DNA from: Marispirochaeta sp963667435
GTDB taxonomy: Bacteria > Spirochaetota > Spirochaetia > JC444 > Marispirochaetaceae
Direction: 5' to 3'
DNA: 64,000 bases
Assembly (NCBI GenBank): GCA_963667435.1
Contig: OY763414.1
Span: forward strand, 3,286,001-3,350,000
Shown: positions 1 through 7,722 of the stretch, piece by piece
How positions within the stretch are numbered: the stretch's first letter is position 1
How the letters are laid out: every line of letters starts with the position of its first letter
The notes under the pieces: model-generated
Told to the model about the DNA's origin: nothing
Databases searched by the model: none
The model's input: only the letters and a program-made list of their open reading frames with translations
Position numbers and translations under genes: made by a program

Positions 1-1515
1 GGATATACCAACCTGCGTATGGATGATACCAATCCTCTCAAGGAGGAGCAGGAGTATATTGATGGAATCCAGGAAGACGTGCACTGGCTGGGGTATCAGT
101 GGGAGAATCTTACCTACGCCTCCGATGTTTTTGATACCATGTATGAACTTGCGGAAGAGATGATCAAAAAAGATCTTGCTTATGTTGATGACCTCTCCGC
201 TGAAGAGATCCGCGAGTATCGCGGGACGCTGACGGAGCCGGGAAAAGAGAGCCCCTTCAGAACAAGAACTCCAGAGGAGAATATGGACCTTTTCCGGAGA
301 ATGCGGGATGGTGAGTTCAAGGATGGCGAAAAAGTTCTGCGGGCGAAAATAGATATGACCTCAGGAAATATTAATATGCGGGACCCTGTTATGTACCGGA
401 TTCAGCATGCCGACCACTATCGTCAGGGTGGTAAATGGTGTATTTACCCCATGTACGACTGGGCTCATGGTCTTGAAGACTCATTCGAGGGCGTTACCCA
501 CTCACTCTGTACCCTTGAGTTTGAGGACCATCGTCCTCTGTACGACTGGTTTCTTCAGCAGCTACCGGTTCACAAGCCGCGGCAGATAGAGTTTTCCCGG
601 CTGCAGATTACCCGGACCCTGCTTTCAAAGCGTTTTTACATCCGTCTGATGAAGGATCAGCTGATCTCAGGCTGGGATGATCCCCGGGTACCGACTATTC
701 GCGGACTCCGCCGCAGGGGGTATACCCCTGAAGCTATTAAAGCTTTTGTCGAAATGATCGGAATTTCAAAATCCCATAGTATTATTGATTCGGGTATGCT
801 CGAATACTGTCTTCGGGAGGATCTCAACCGCCGTTCTCTGCGCCGTATGGCGGTGCTGAAACCGGTCAAACTTACCATAACAAATTATCCCGAAGATCAG
901 GTTGAATGGTTTGAGGGAGAGAATAACCCCGAAGATCCGGACGGCGGAAGCAGGAAGATTCCTTTCTGCAGGGATCTCTATATTGAGGATGAGGATTTTA
1001 TGATTGATCCTCCCAAAAAGTTTTTCCGCCTCGGACCGGGAAGGGAAATTCGCCTCAAGCATGCCTATTATGTTACCTGTACCGATTATACTGTGGGTGC
1101 CGATGGAAAGGTGACTGAGATCTTCTGTACCTATGATCCTGACAGCCGGGGAGGCTGGTCAGAGGACGGTCGCAAGGTAAGAGGAACCAGTCACTGGGTC
1201 AGTGCCCGACACGCTGTGGATGCAGAGGTTCGCAATTATTCGGATCTTTTCAAGGTTGAGAAGCCTTGGGAGAATACAGAAGATTTCGCTGCAATCATGA
1301 ACGAGAACTCCCTGGAAGTACTTGAAGGCGTGAAAATTGAACCGGAGTTAGCCGCGTCAGCAGCCGGAAGTGTCAACGGCAGTATCGAAGGTATTTTCCA
1401 GTTCCTTCGCCAGGGCTACTATACCGTTGATCTGGATTCTACCCCGGAGAAACCGGTGTTCAACCGTACTGTGGGACTGAAAGACAGCTGGGCGAAGGAG
1501 CAGAAGAAGGGCTGA
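1..1515 (+). CDS. glnS: Glutaminyl-tRNA synthetase, 3' part (5' end outside window)
   Basis: Charges tRNA-Gln with glutamine in the cytoplasm. The reading frame is open from base 1, so the start codon and the HIGH-type motif lie to the left; 504 residues are visible. The visible part begins with the class I motif NLRMDDTNP. It contains the GlnRS-specific stretch THSLCTLEFEDHRPLYDWFL (about 496-555) and the KMSKS-equivalent LLSKR (about 619-633), followed by WDDPRVPTIRGLRRRG. The anticodon-binding beta-barrels fill the C-terminal half. The THSLCTLEFE and RGLRRRGYTPEAI segments separate it from GluRS. It converges on cheW with a 9-base gap. Family assignment is firm; the full length is unknown. 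Confidence 0.96.
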   Translation, partial: GYTNLRMDDTNPLKEEQEYIDGIQEDVHWLGYQWENLTYASDVFDTMYELAEEMIKKDLAYVDDLSAEEIREYRGTLTEPGKESPFRTRTPEENMDLFRRMRDGEFKDGEKVLRAKIDMTSGNINMRDPVMYRIQHADHYRQGGKWCIYPMYDWAHGLEDSFEGVTHSLCTLEFEDHRPLYDWFLQQLPVHKPRQIEFSRLQITRTLLSKRFYIRLMKDQLISGWDDPRVPTIRGLRRRGYTPEAIKAFVEMIGISKSHSIIDSGMLEYCLREDLNRRSLRRMAVLKPVKLTITNYPEDQVEWFEGENNPEDPDGGSRKIPFCRDLYIEDEDFMIDPPKKFFRLGPGREIRLKHAYYVTCTDYTVGADGKVTEIFCTYDPDSRGGWSEDGRKVRGTSHWVSARHAVDAEVRNYSDLFKVEKPWENTEDFAAIMNENSLEVLEGVKIEPELAASAAGSVNGSIEGIFQFLRQGYYTVDLDSTPEKPVFNRTVGLKDSWAKEQKKG

Positions 1516-1526
1516 TGCAGCCTTTT
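1507..1526. terminator. Compact bidirectional terminator-like hairpin between glnS and cheW
   Basis: An 8-bp stem (AAGGGCTG with CAGCCTTT, one G-U pair) closes over a 3-base loop at 1515-1517. It is followed by T residues on the plus strand, and by a short T-rich arm on the minus strand. It overlaps the glnS stop codon and touches the last codon of cheW, so it could end both convergent transcripts. The stem is short. Confidence 0.4.
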
Positions 1527-2031
1527 ACGCTTCTTCTGTTCCTGCTTCCTGGTTGGCTTCGGAGAGGATTCCGAGTTCTTCCTCGCTGAACACCTGGCTG
1601 GTGTTCAGAATGATGATGAAATCCTCTCCAATTTTACCAATACCCTTGATGAATGCGGCATTGATCTGGGTGCTGAATTTAGGCGCCGGTTCAATGCTGC
1701 TGTTGTCAATCTCCACTACTTCGCTTACTGAATCAACAAATGCTCCTACCTGAATCTCTTCTCCTTCGTTGATGATTTCCAGGATGATTATACTTGTATC
1801 TTCGGTCTGCTGGGTTGAAGGCAGTTCCAGCTTCAGTCGTAGGTCTATTACCGGGACAACGCTGCCTCTGAGGTTTATTACTCCCTTCATAAAAGCAGGC
1901 ATCCTGGGGATACGGGTTATCCTGGGAACTTCTAGAACTTCCCGAACTCCCTGAACATCCACCGCATAGCTTTCATTTTCGAGGTTAAAAGTAAGATACT
2001 GATGAGAAACAACTGTTTCTGTGCTGGACAT
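1525..2031 (-). CDS. cheW: CheW chemotaxis adaptor protein
   Basis: A 168-residue CheW-domain scaffold that links methyl-accepting receptors to the CheA kinase. The whole length is one CheW fold: the N-terminal YLTFNLENESYAVDV strand, the VREVLEVPRITRIPRMP segment, GVINLRGSVVPVIDLR and the later VDSVSEVVEI are typical. The start is well supported by AGGAGG seven bases upstream of the ATG at 2031. It sits last in a minus-strand run behind coaX (77-base gap) with no cheA or receptor nearby, so it may be read from the ECF/coaX transcript or its own promoter. The acidic C-terminal tail (EANQEAGTEEA) is unremarkable. Confidence 0.95.
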   Translation of the reverse strand: MSSTETVVSHQYLTFNLENESYAVDVQGVREVLEVPRITRIPRMPAFMKGVINLRGSVVPVIDLRLKLELPSTQQTEDTSIIILEIINEGEEIQVGAFVDSVSEVVEIDNSSIEPAPKFSTQINAAFIKGIGKIGEDFIIILNTSQVFSEEELGILSEANQEAGTEEA

Positions 2032-2108
2032 GGAGTGCCTCCTCTTACCTTATATTATGATTCCTTAGCGCCAACTATGCAAATCTATGTGACTCATTTT
2101 TTTACAGC

Positions 2109-2894
2109 TTATACAGAAGTCTGCCGGATTTTCCTGTTCCTGTCCGCTATCAGCCGTAATCCTTCGAGGATCAGCCATGGTTCAACAAAGGTTATGCTGT
2201 CTGTCAGGGGGGCAATAATCGGAGCTCTTCCGCCGGTTGCTATCACCGTAGCTTCACCACCAAGTTCCATGCGGATGCGGCGGATCAGCCCCTCTACCAA
2301 TCCTGCGTAACCGAAAAGAACGCCGGAGCGGATGGATTGGGTAGTATTCCTGCCGATAGCCTTCTCCGGAGGCTGGAGCCATACCTGGGGGAGCTGGGCG
2401 GTGGAAGATGAAAGAGCCGCGGCCGCTGCCTGAATACCGGGGGCGATTGCGACACCCACGAGTTCTCCAGGTTCCTGTACAGCGGTGAAAGTCAGGGCGG
2501 TACCGAAGTCGACTACGATACAGTTTCCTCCCACCCTCTTATAGGCTGCAACAGCATTACAGACCAGATCCGTGCCTACTTCCCCGGGATTATCGGTACG
2601 TATCTTGATCCCGGTTTTTACCCCGGGACCTACAATAATCGGCTCCATGCCGGTGAGTGCTTCAATTACTTCACGAAGTCTTTCGGTTAACAGGGGGACA
2701 ACCGAACTGATTATAGAAGTATCAATGGCTTCCCGGGGAATACCCTCCTCCCGGAGGATGTCACGGAAAAGCACAGCGTACTCGTCGGGCATTTTGTGAT
2801 GGTCGGTGTGGATACGCCATTGACCGATCCAGCCGGAGCCTCCGAAGAGGCCCAGCACTATGTTTGAATTACCGATATCAACCGCAAGCAGCAT
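2109..2894 (-). CDS. coaX: Type III pantothenate kinase
   Basis: Catalyses ATP-dependent phosphorylation of pantothenate, the first step of coenzyme A synthesis. At 261 residues it has the usual CoaX length. Family motifs are present: the N-terminal phosphate loop MLLAVDIGNSN, the central GTDLVCNAVAAY around residue 105 (substrate Asp), VVDFGTALTF and the late ATGGRAP adenosine-binding segment. It lies two bases after the stop of an ECF transporter S component and follows a full ECF module, which argues that transport and phosphorylation of the vitamin are co-expressed. CoaX enzymes, unlike CoaA, are generally not feedback-inhibited by CoA (family knowledge). Confidence 0.96.
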   Translation of the reverse strand: MLLAVDIGNSNIVLGLFGGSGWIGQWRIHTDHHKMPDEYAVLFRDILREEGIPREAIDTSIISSVVPLLTERLREVIEALTGMEPIIVGPGVKTGIKIRTDNPGEVGTDLVCNAVAAYKRVGGNCIVVDFGTALTFTAVQEPGELVGVAIAPGIQAAAAALSSSTAQLPQVWLQPPEKAIGRNTTQSIRSGVLFGYAGLVEGLIRRIRMELGGEATVIATGGRAPIIAPLTDSITFVEPWLILEGLRLIADRNRKIRQTSV

Positions 2895-2896
2895 GC

Positions 2897-3475
2897 CTAT
2901 TTTTCCTGCTCATCCGGAAGATCAGGCAGGGAGGATTTTCCTGTGCCGTTATCGATGCGCTTCCATGCGCTTACTACAGCCAAGGTAATGATTGCTGCGG
3001 CAACGGCTTCAAGAAGACCGTTGGTAACCGCAACTCCCACTGCAGCTGACCAGGGGAGAAAATTAAGCAGGCTCAGGGCGCCCAGAACCAGGATTGTGTT
3101 TGTCAGGCTTCCGGCAATCCCGGCGGCGATGATCCCGGGTACGGGATACTTTTTCAGCAGATTCCATACACCCCAGGCGGCAACACCTATAACAAGACGG
3201 GGCAGAACGGATACCATTGGATTCTGGAACATAAGATCGATGGGGCCCTGGGGTGCGATCATTGATCGAATCATTCCGAAGAGCCCGAATACAAGACCGA
3301 TAATAGTCCCTGCCACAGGACCTTCGAGGATTGCTCCGATAATTACCGGAATGTGCATGGTGGTAAGGGATGCCCCTGCAAACCAGGGAATCATTCCCAA
3401 TGGGGTCATTGCCAGAACAATTGAAAGTGCACTTAAGGCTCCTGTTGTGGCGATAAAACGTGTACGTAAAGTCAT
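2897..3475 (-). CDS. ECF transporter S component, probably for pantothenate (PanT-like)
   Basis: A 192-residue, very hydrophobic integral membrane protein that should bind the vitamin and dock on the EcfT/EcfA1/EcfA2 module. I chose the ATG at 3475: it overlaps the ecfT stop as ATGA and has AGGAG about seven bases upstream, while the longer reading frame upstream only duplicates the ecfT 3' end. About six membrane segments are visible. The ALSIVLAM N-terminal helix and the LTTMHIPVIIGAILEGP segment are typical of the PF12822-type S components. Substrate is not readable from sequence. The immediately downstream coaX makes pantothenate the best guess, with another vitamin possible. Confidence 0.8.
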   Translation of the reverse strand: MTLRTRFIATTGALSALSIVLAMTPLGMIPWFAGASLTTMHIPVIIGAILEGPVAGTIIGLVFGLFGMIRSMIAPQGPIDLMFQNPMVSVLPRLVIGVAAWGVWNLLKKYPVPGIIAAGIAGSLTNTILVLGALSLLNFLPWSAAVGVAVTNGLLEAVAAAIITLAVVSAWKRIDNGTGKSSLPDLPDEQEK

Positions 3476-4341
3476 ATGTTTCTCCTTGAAAAAATGTGTA
3501 TTTGAATCGTCTCGAAGAGACGTGCGTCGGTACCGGAATAATGGAGAACTATGGCCAGGGTGAAAACGGACAGGCTTACTGTCAGCCATATTCTGTCGAT
3601 CCTGCTGAAGGTGTGCGATTTGAGCCTGGTTCTTGTACGGTCCTCTCTGAACCCTCTGAGTTGTATGGATTCAGCCAGGATTTCGGCTCTGTGCAGAGTG
3701 CTGAGAAAAAGCGGCACCATCAGGGGGATTGATGCGGAAATCCTTTTGAAGGGATTGGATGAACGGAATCCCAGGCTTCCCCCCCGGGCTGTCTGGGCCT
3801 TTATAAGTCTCAGGCTTTCTTCCCGGAGTATGGGTATGAACCGGAATGTAAGCATGGCAATAAGAGCGAACGGACCGGTTTTGATACCGGCTTTTTCCAG
3901 GGGAGAAAGAAGAGACTCAAGCCCGTAGCTGATTTCTGCGGTATTCATGGAGGCTGTGGTTATTCCCAGAAGGGTCATGAAGCAGAGAATCCGCAGGCTC
4001 AGGAGAATTACCGCCGGTATATCGCTGTAGTAGAGAATCGGTTCATCTGCAGGCCGGGGAAGAGTCAGGGCATGAATAAGCAGCACTATCAGAAGGAAGG
4101 GGAAAACAGGTATGAGCGGTTTCAGCAGGGATCCCGTGCGTATTCTGGCTGCAGCACCTGCCGTGAGCAGAAAGAGCATCAGAAGGGTCAGACTTGTAAT
4201 TGAGGAGGCAAGACTTATGACCGTGATCCCAATGGTCAGTACGCTCAGCTTTACGCCGGGATGAATTTGCCGTAACGGACCGCATTCTCCGTGAAGGGAT
4301 CTGAAGTTTAATCCTGAACCGAAGGAACTGAAATCCTTCAT
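3472..4341 (-). CDS. ecfT: Energy-coupling factor transmembrane protein EcfT
   Basis: The transmembrane scaffold of an ECF transporter (CbiQ/EcfT family, 289 residues) that transmits ATPase motion to the S component. Several membrane helices fill residues about 30-140 and again near the C-terminus. Both coupling-helix signature regions are present: AQTARGGSLGFR and the later QLRGF, the paired Ala-Arg-Gly type motifs that contact the ATPase grooves. It overlaps ecfA2 upstream and the S component downstream by four bases each, so translation is coupled through the whole module. Confidence 0.93.
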   Translation of the reverse strand: MKDFSSFGSGLNFRSLHGECGPLRQIHPGVKLSVLTIGITVISLASSITSLTLLMLFLLTAGAAARIRTGSLLKPLIPVFPFLLIVLLIHALTLPRPADEPILYYSDIPAVILLSLRILCFMTLLGITTASMNTAEISYGLESLLSPLEKAGIKTGPFALIAMLTFRFIPILREESLRLIKAQTARGGSLGFRSSNPFKRISASIPLMVPLFLSTLHRAEILAESIQLRGFREDRTRTRLKSHTFSRIDRIWLTVSLSVFTLAIVLHYSGTDARLFETIQIHIFSRRNI

Positions 4342-5213
4342 AAGGCTTTGCTCCGTTTTTCCACAGCTTCGGTGATCAGTCTTCCAAGCTGCTCCGGTGT
4401 CATTCCAGCATGAAAGCCTTCCAGGTTTATTCCTTCTTTGAGTAGAAGATTTCTTAAAAGAAAGATGTCCGGCGGCAGGATTGAAGTTTCCTCAAGCAGC
4501 TCCTGCTGGAGAAAAAGCTCCTGTGGAGGTGCTGACGCCATTAATCGTCCGTGTGAAAGTAGAACAACCTTATCGGCTTTAAGTGTCTGGTTCATGTTAT
4601 GGGTAGAGAAGAGTACGGTCTTTCCCCGTTTCTTCAGCTTTCCGATAAGCTCCATCAGGTTGTCAGTTGATTCCGGATCGAGACCTGCAGCGGGCTCATC
4701 AAGAATAAGGATCTCAGGATCAAGGGCAAGTACGCCTGCCAGAGCAGCCTTGCGGCGTTCTCCTCCGCTCAGGGAGAGGGTCTGGCGGTCCTTGTATTCG
4801 CCGTAGGGAAGTCCTGCGGTTTCCATTGCATCCTTTACTCTCAGTGCAAGGTCGTTTCCCTGGAGTCCGTAGTTCGAAGGTCCGAAGGCTACATCGTCTC
4901 CCGTATAAGTTTTAAAAAGCATATCTTCAGGGCGCTGCATTGCGATAACTGCTTTCCGGCGCAGAAGGTCCAGATCTTTTTCCTTTAATCCTTTCCTGTG
5001 CAGGGAAATTCCTGCAACTTCAACTATACCCGCTGTGGGGAGAAGTAGACCGGCAATCAGCTGGAGCAGGGTTGATTTTCCGCTGCCGGTTGTGCCGATA
5101 AATGCAACTGTTTCTCCCCGGCCTATTTTTAGGGTTATATCTTTCAGGGCAAAGAATGAATCCTCTTTACGGTAGGAGTAACAAGTTCCGGAAAAATTGA
5201 TTATGCTGCTCAT
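4338..5213 (-). CDS. ecfA2: Energy-coupling factor ATPase EcfA2
   Basis: One of two ABC-type ATPases of the ECF module, cytoplasmic, 291 residues. Walker A is GTTGSGKST (residues 40-48), the Q-loop is MQRPED (about 92-97), the ABC signature LSGGERRK starts at residue 148, Walker B is LILDEP (169-174) and the switch His follows in FSTHNM. The conserved Asp-Pro after Walker B (GLDP) is intact. It begins inside the ecfA1 stop (ATGA overlap) and ends inside the ecfT start. The C-terminal extension of about 60 residues is usual for EcfA proteins. Confidence 0.93.
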   Translation of the reverse strand: MSSIINFSGTCYSYRKEDSFFALKDITLKIGRGETVAFIGTTGSGKSTLLQLIAGLLLPTAGIVEVAGISLHRKGLKEKDLDLLRRKAVIAMQRPEDMLFKTYTGDDVAFGPSNYGLQGNDLALRVKDAMETAGLPYGEYKDRQTLSLSGGERRKAALAGVLALDPEILILDEPAAGLDPESTDNLMELIGKLKKRGKTVLFSTHNMNQTLKADKVVLLSHGRLMASAPPQELFLQQELLEETSILPPDIFLLRNLLLKEGINLEGFHAGMTPEQLGRLITEAVEKRSKAL

Positions 5214-6019
5214 GTAGCTGCCTTTTTGTCTTCTGCAATCATGGAGACAAGGTCTTCAATGGAGACCGGGTGGCGGGAAAAGGATAATCCCAATCCGGTA
5301 AGAGTTTCTGTAATTTCCACGGTAAAGGGCTGTTGCAGTTCTCTGTGATGCCTGAACACATCTTCCGGTGGTCCGTCAGCGGTAATTTTTCCGGCATCCA
5401 TTTTCAGCAGTCTGTCCGCAGTCAGGGCTTCATCTGCATGGTGGGAGATACTCAGTACACCGACATTCTGCTTTGTAAGCCGTCGGCAGAGCTGGTGAAA
5501 ATCCCGACGCGCCGCCGGATCCAGCATGGAGGATGATTCGTCAAACAGGATATATTCAGGCTTCATTGCAAGAACCCCTGCAATTGCCAGACGCTGCTGC
5601 TGCCCTGCGGAAAGGGTTCCGGTCTCCTGTCGTTCCATCCCGGTGAGTCCGGTTGCCTTCAGGGCTTCTTTGACCCGGGCAGCTATCTCTTCCCGGGGAA
5701 GACCCAGATTCTCCGGTCCGAAGGCTGTTTCATCCTCAACTTCCCCGGCAATAAGCTGATCTCTCGGATCCTGCCGTACCAGTCCTGCCCGGCTGCTTTC
5801 CGGAGAATCTTCAGGCTTCACTATTGTTCCGTCGATGCGGATTTCCCCGCTGTCCGGATGTATCAGTCCTGCAAGCACCCGTGCCAGGGTCGATTTACCT
5901 GATCCGTTGGATCCCATAAGTACACAGAGCTCCCCCGGTTTGAGACTGAAGTTGAGATTTTTCAGTACTGTTGTATCCGATCCGGGATAGCTGCAGCTTA
6001 GGTTGAGCAGTTCAAGCAT
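5210..6019 (-). CDS. ecfA1: Energy-coupling factor ATPase EcfA1, first gene of the ECF operon
   Basis: The partner ATPase, 269 residues. Walker A is GSNGSGKST (36-44), the signature is LSAGQQQRLAI (from 136), and Walker B is ILFDE (157-161) followed by SSSMLDP, the EcfA1-type variant of the D-loop. The signature with Ala in place of the usual second Gly (LSAGQ) and the SSSMLDP loop distinguish it from EcfA2. It opens the operon ecfA1-ecfA2-ecfT-S-coaX, all joined by four-base overlaps or gaps of two bases. A plausible promoter lies at about 6150-6192 on the minus strand. Confidence 0.93.
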   Translation of the reverse strand: MLELLNLSCSYPGSDTTVLKNLNFSLKPGELCVLMGSNGSGKSTLARVLAGLIHPDSGEIRIDGTIVKPEDSPESSRAGLVRQDPRDQLIAGEVEDETAFGPENLGLPREEIAARVKEALKATGLTGMERQETGTLSAGQQQRLAIAGVLAMKPEYILFDESSSMLDPAARRDFHQLCRRLTKQNVGVLSISHHADEALTADRLLKMDAGKITADGPPEDVFRHHRELQQPFTVEITETLTGLGLSFSRHPVSIEDLVSMIAEDKKAAT

Positions 6020-6144
6020 GCCCGACGCCTGTCGCAGCCCGGTGGGCAGTAGTGGTGAGTCTGCTGGTGCAGGGTGAAGACCCCTGTATAATCATCATAA
6101 TCCTTCGGACGTCTCGGTCGATTTTGCTGATCCAAGCGTCGCAT
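5998..6144 (-). CDS. Possible 48-residue Cys/His-rich leader ORF overlapping the ecfA1 start
   Basis: An ATG at 6144 opens 48 codons that run into the first codons of ecfA1 in another frame and stop at 5998. The product is basic at the N-terminus and ends with a dense cluster, HHYCPPGCDRRRACLNC, with two C-x2/3-C pairs and neighbouring His. An AGGAGG lies about 17 bases upstream of the ATG, too far for ideal initiation. It may be chance. If translated it could couple to ecfA1 or bind a metal. I do not recognise a family. Confidence 0.2.
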   Translation of the reverse strand: MRRLDQQNRPRRPKDYDDYTGVFTLHQQTHHYCPPGCDRRRACLNCST

Positions 6145-6170
6145 GTCAAAGTTAACGAACCGTCCTCCTT

Positions 6171-6193
6171 TGGTCAAGGGTAATAATTGACCA
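6171..6193. promoter_or_regulatory. 7-bp inverted repeat in the ecfA1/csoR divergent region
   Basis: TGGTCAA (6171-6177) and TTGACCA (6187-6193) form a perfect inverted repeat around a 9-base AT-rich centre. Read on the minus strand, TTGACC followed 17 bases later by TAACTT resembles a sigma-70 promoter for the ECF operon, so a protein bound to the repeat would cover its -35 box. The CsoR-like protein encoded 47 bases away is an obvious candidate ligand, but this is inference. Confidence 0.35.
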
Positions 6194-6239
6194 GCAGCCT
6201 CTATACGAGTACCTTGTCAGGGCAGGAGGATATTCGGGA

Positions 6240-6539
6240 ATGGAAGATACCGGGGATAAATGTACCCATAAAGTGCATCATTCAGATGCATTTAAATCTG
6301 AACTGATTTCCCGCCTGAACCGTATCCGCGGCCAGCTTGGCGGAATCAGCCGGATGATTGAAGAGGATGTTTACTGTGATGATGTTCTTAATCAGATTTC
6401 CTCCGTGACTGCCGCAATCGGAGGGGTAAAACGGAAACTTCTTGAAGCCCATATTCGTACCTGTGTTGTCGAGCAGCTGCAGGACGGACGGGCTGAAGTG
6501 GTGGATGAGTTGATGACTACCATAAAGAAGATGGTTTAA
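6240..6539 (+). CDS. CsoR/FrmR-family metal- or sulfur-responsive repressor
   Basis: A 99-residue all-helical DUF156 repressor of the CsoR/RcnR/FrmR group. The Cu(I)-sensing triad of CsoR is conserved in spacing: Cys46, His71 and Cys75 (25 and 4 residues apart, in DVYCDD and LLEAHIRTC). FrmR and RcnR would lack the last Cys, so a CsoR-type copper sensor fits best; a persulfide sensor is less likely because the His is kept. The N-terminus adds CTHKVHH, a second potential ligand patch. AGGAGG lies ten bases before the ATG. No copper ATPase or chaperone is adjacent, so its target is unknown. Confidence 0.88.
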   Translation: MEDTGDKCTHKVHHSDAFKSELISRLNRIRGQLGGISRMIEEDVYCDDVLNQISSVTAAIGGVKRKLLEAHIRTCVVEQLQDGRAEVVDELMTTIKKMV

Positions 6540-6564
6540 GCCGGTTCGTAACCGTTGTGAGTCC

Positions 6565-7548
6565 TCAGGCCGGAAACCAGATCCGGTAGCGGGGGTGGGG
6601 TGCTTTCTGCAGGGACATTGTCCCTCGCAGTTCTGCAATCATGGACTGAATCAGACGCATGCCCAGACCTCCGGAATTAAGAGGATCAATCTCTTCCGGT
6701 ATCGGTGCTCCGGTATTTTCCGTGGTAAGGAGATATCCTCGTTTCCCTTCATGTCTGGCTGTTTCAAATTCCACCTTATACTTTATTTTTTCATCTCCAT
6801 TTTCCCTGACCGCATGTTTGCAGGTATTGGTTGTTATTTCGTTTAATATCAGCCCCAGTGTGGTTGCCTGTCTGGAAGAAAGATATACATCGGCAATCTG
6901 TATTCTCAGTTTGATCCTTTCGCACCCGAAAGCATGAAGAGCATCCTTTGCAACTTTGCTGAGATAGGGCTTGATCTTTACTTTGTGGGCTTTATGCTGG
7001 TGAATCAGCTGTTCGTGGATTGACTGAATAGCATCCACCTGGCAGCTCAGATCAGTAAGAATCTCCGGATTTCCAAGCTGCATCCCTTTGAGTGAAATAA
7101 GACTTGAAACAATAGATAAATTATTTTTAACCCGGTGATGCAGTTCATTAGTCATGGTCTTGTGATGTTCAAGCTGGATTCTCAGCTGTTCTTCAAGCTC
7201 CCGGCGGATAGTAATGTCCTTAATAAAAAGAGCAACCCTGTTTTCCGTATCCCGGTGTTTTGCCAGTTGAATGAGGAGTCGTTTTTTTTGTTTTTTATTC
7301 CTGGTCAGGGAGTAGTGAAATGCTTTTTTCTCCGAAATACAGTCAAGCCGGATAGCCTGGATCAGTCTGGTATTGCGTTTGAAGAGTATATCTATTGAAT
7401 TGTTCTTTATTTCCTGCGGAGTTGAGTTAAGAATTTCTCCCGCCTTCTCGTTTACATGCAGAATTTTCAGCGAGGAAGTATCTGCAATCAGTACACCGTC
7501 GGGATAGAGTTCGATGGGAAGAATTGCATTCTCCTTGGATCTGTTCAT
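6565..7548 (-). CDS. PAS-domain sensor histidine kinase, HisKA_2 type
   Basis: A soluble 327-residue kinase. An N-terminal PAS-like sensor (residues about 10-120; GVLIADTSSLKILHVNEKA is the PAS start) leads through a coiled linker to the HisKA_2 phosphoacceptor ELHHRVKNN (135-143), then an HATPase_c domain with N-box NEITTNTCKHA and G-box GGLGMRLI. HisKA_2 kinases usually signal through stand-alone receivers or general-stress pathways (family knowledge). No response regulator is adjacent. There is no membrane segment, so it senses an intracellular cue. It converges on the csoR-like gene with a 25-base gap. Confidence 0.9.
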   Translation of the reverse strand: MNRSKENAILPIELYPDGVLIADTSSLKILHVNEKAGEILNSTPQEIKNNSIDILFKRNTRLIQAIRLDCISEKKAFHYSLTRNKKQKKRLLIQLAKHRDTENRVALFIKDITIRRELEEQLRIQLEHHKTMTNELHHRVKNNLSIVSSLISLKGMQLGNPEILTDLSCQVDAIQSIHEQLIHQHKAHKVKIKPYLSKVAKDALHAFGCERIKLRIQIADVYLSSRQATTLGLILNEITTNTCKHAVRENGDEKIKYKVEFETARHEGKRGYLLTTENTGAPIPEEIDPLNSGGLGMRLIQSMIAELRGTMSLQKAPHPRYRIWFPA

Positions 7549-7599
7549 TTTTTCAAGTCACACTTTGTTTAGGATGTTCTAATTATAACATTCTCCGAA

Positions 7600-7635
7600 A
7601 ATATCTCAAGAAAATATTAACAAAATTGAGATATT
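7600..7635. promoter_or_regulatory. 10-bp perfect inverted repeat upstream of the kinase and rluA-type genes
   Basis: AATATCTCAA (7600-7609) and TTGAGATATT (7626-7635) are exact reverse complements around a 16-base AT-rich centre. It lies in the 174-base divergent spacer between the sensor kinase and the pseudouridine synthase. It may be an operator for a dimeric regulator, or an RNA hairpin; no T-tract follows. Confidence 0.35.
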
Positions 7636-7722
7636 CTTGGAAATTGGGAAATCTGTACGCAAAATTTCTCTCTAACGGCCCTCTACTTGACCCGCGGGGC
7701 GGCTGGATTGTACAAAAACCAG

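Noticed and set aside
6020..6239. Riboswitch upstream of the ECF operon
   Set aside because: I looked for cobalamin, TPP and FMN consensus boxes on the minus strand and saw none; only the short inverted repeat and a mini-ORF are present.
7687..7722. TTG start for the pseudouridine synthase
   Set aside because: It coincides with a promoter-like TTGACC and adds residues not typical of the family; the ATG at 7723 is preferred.
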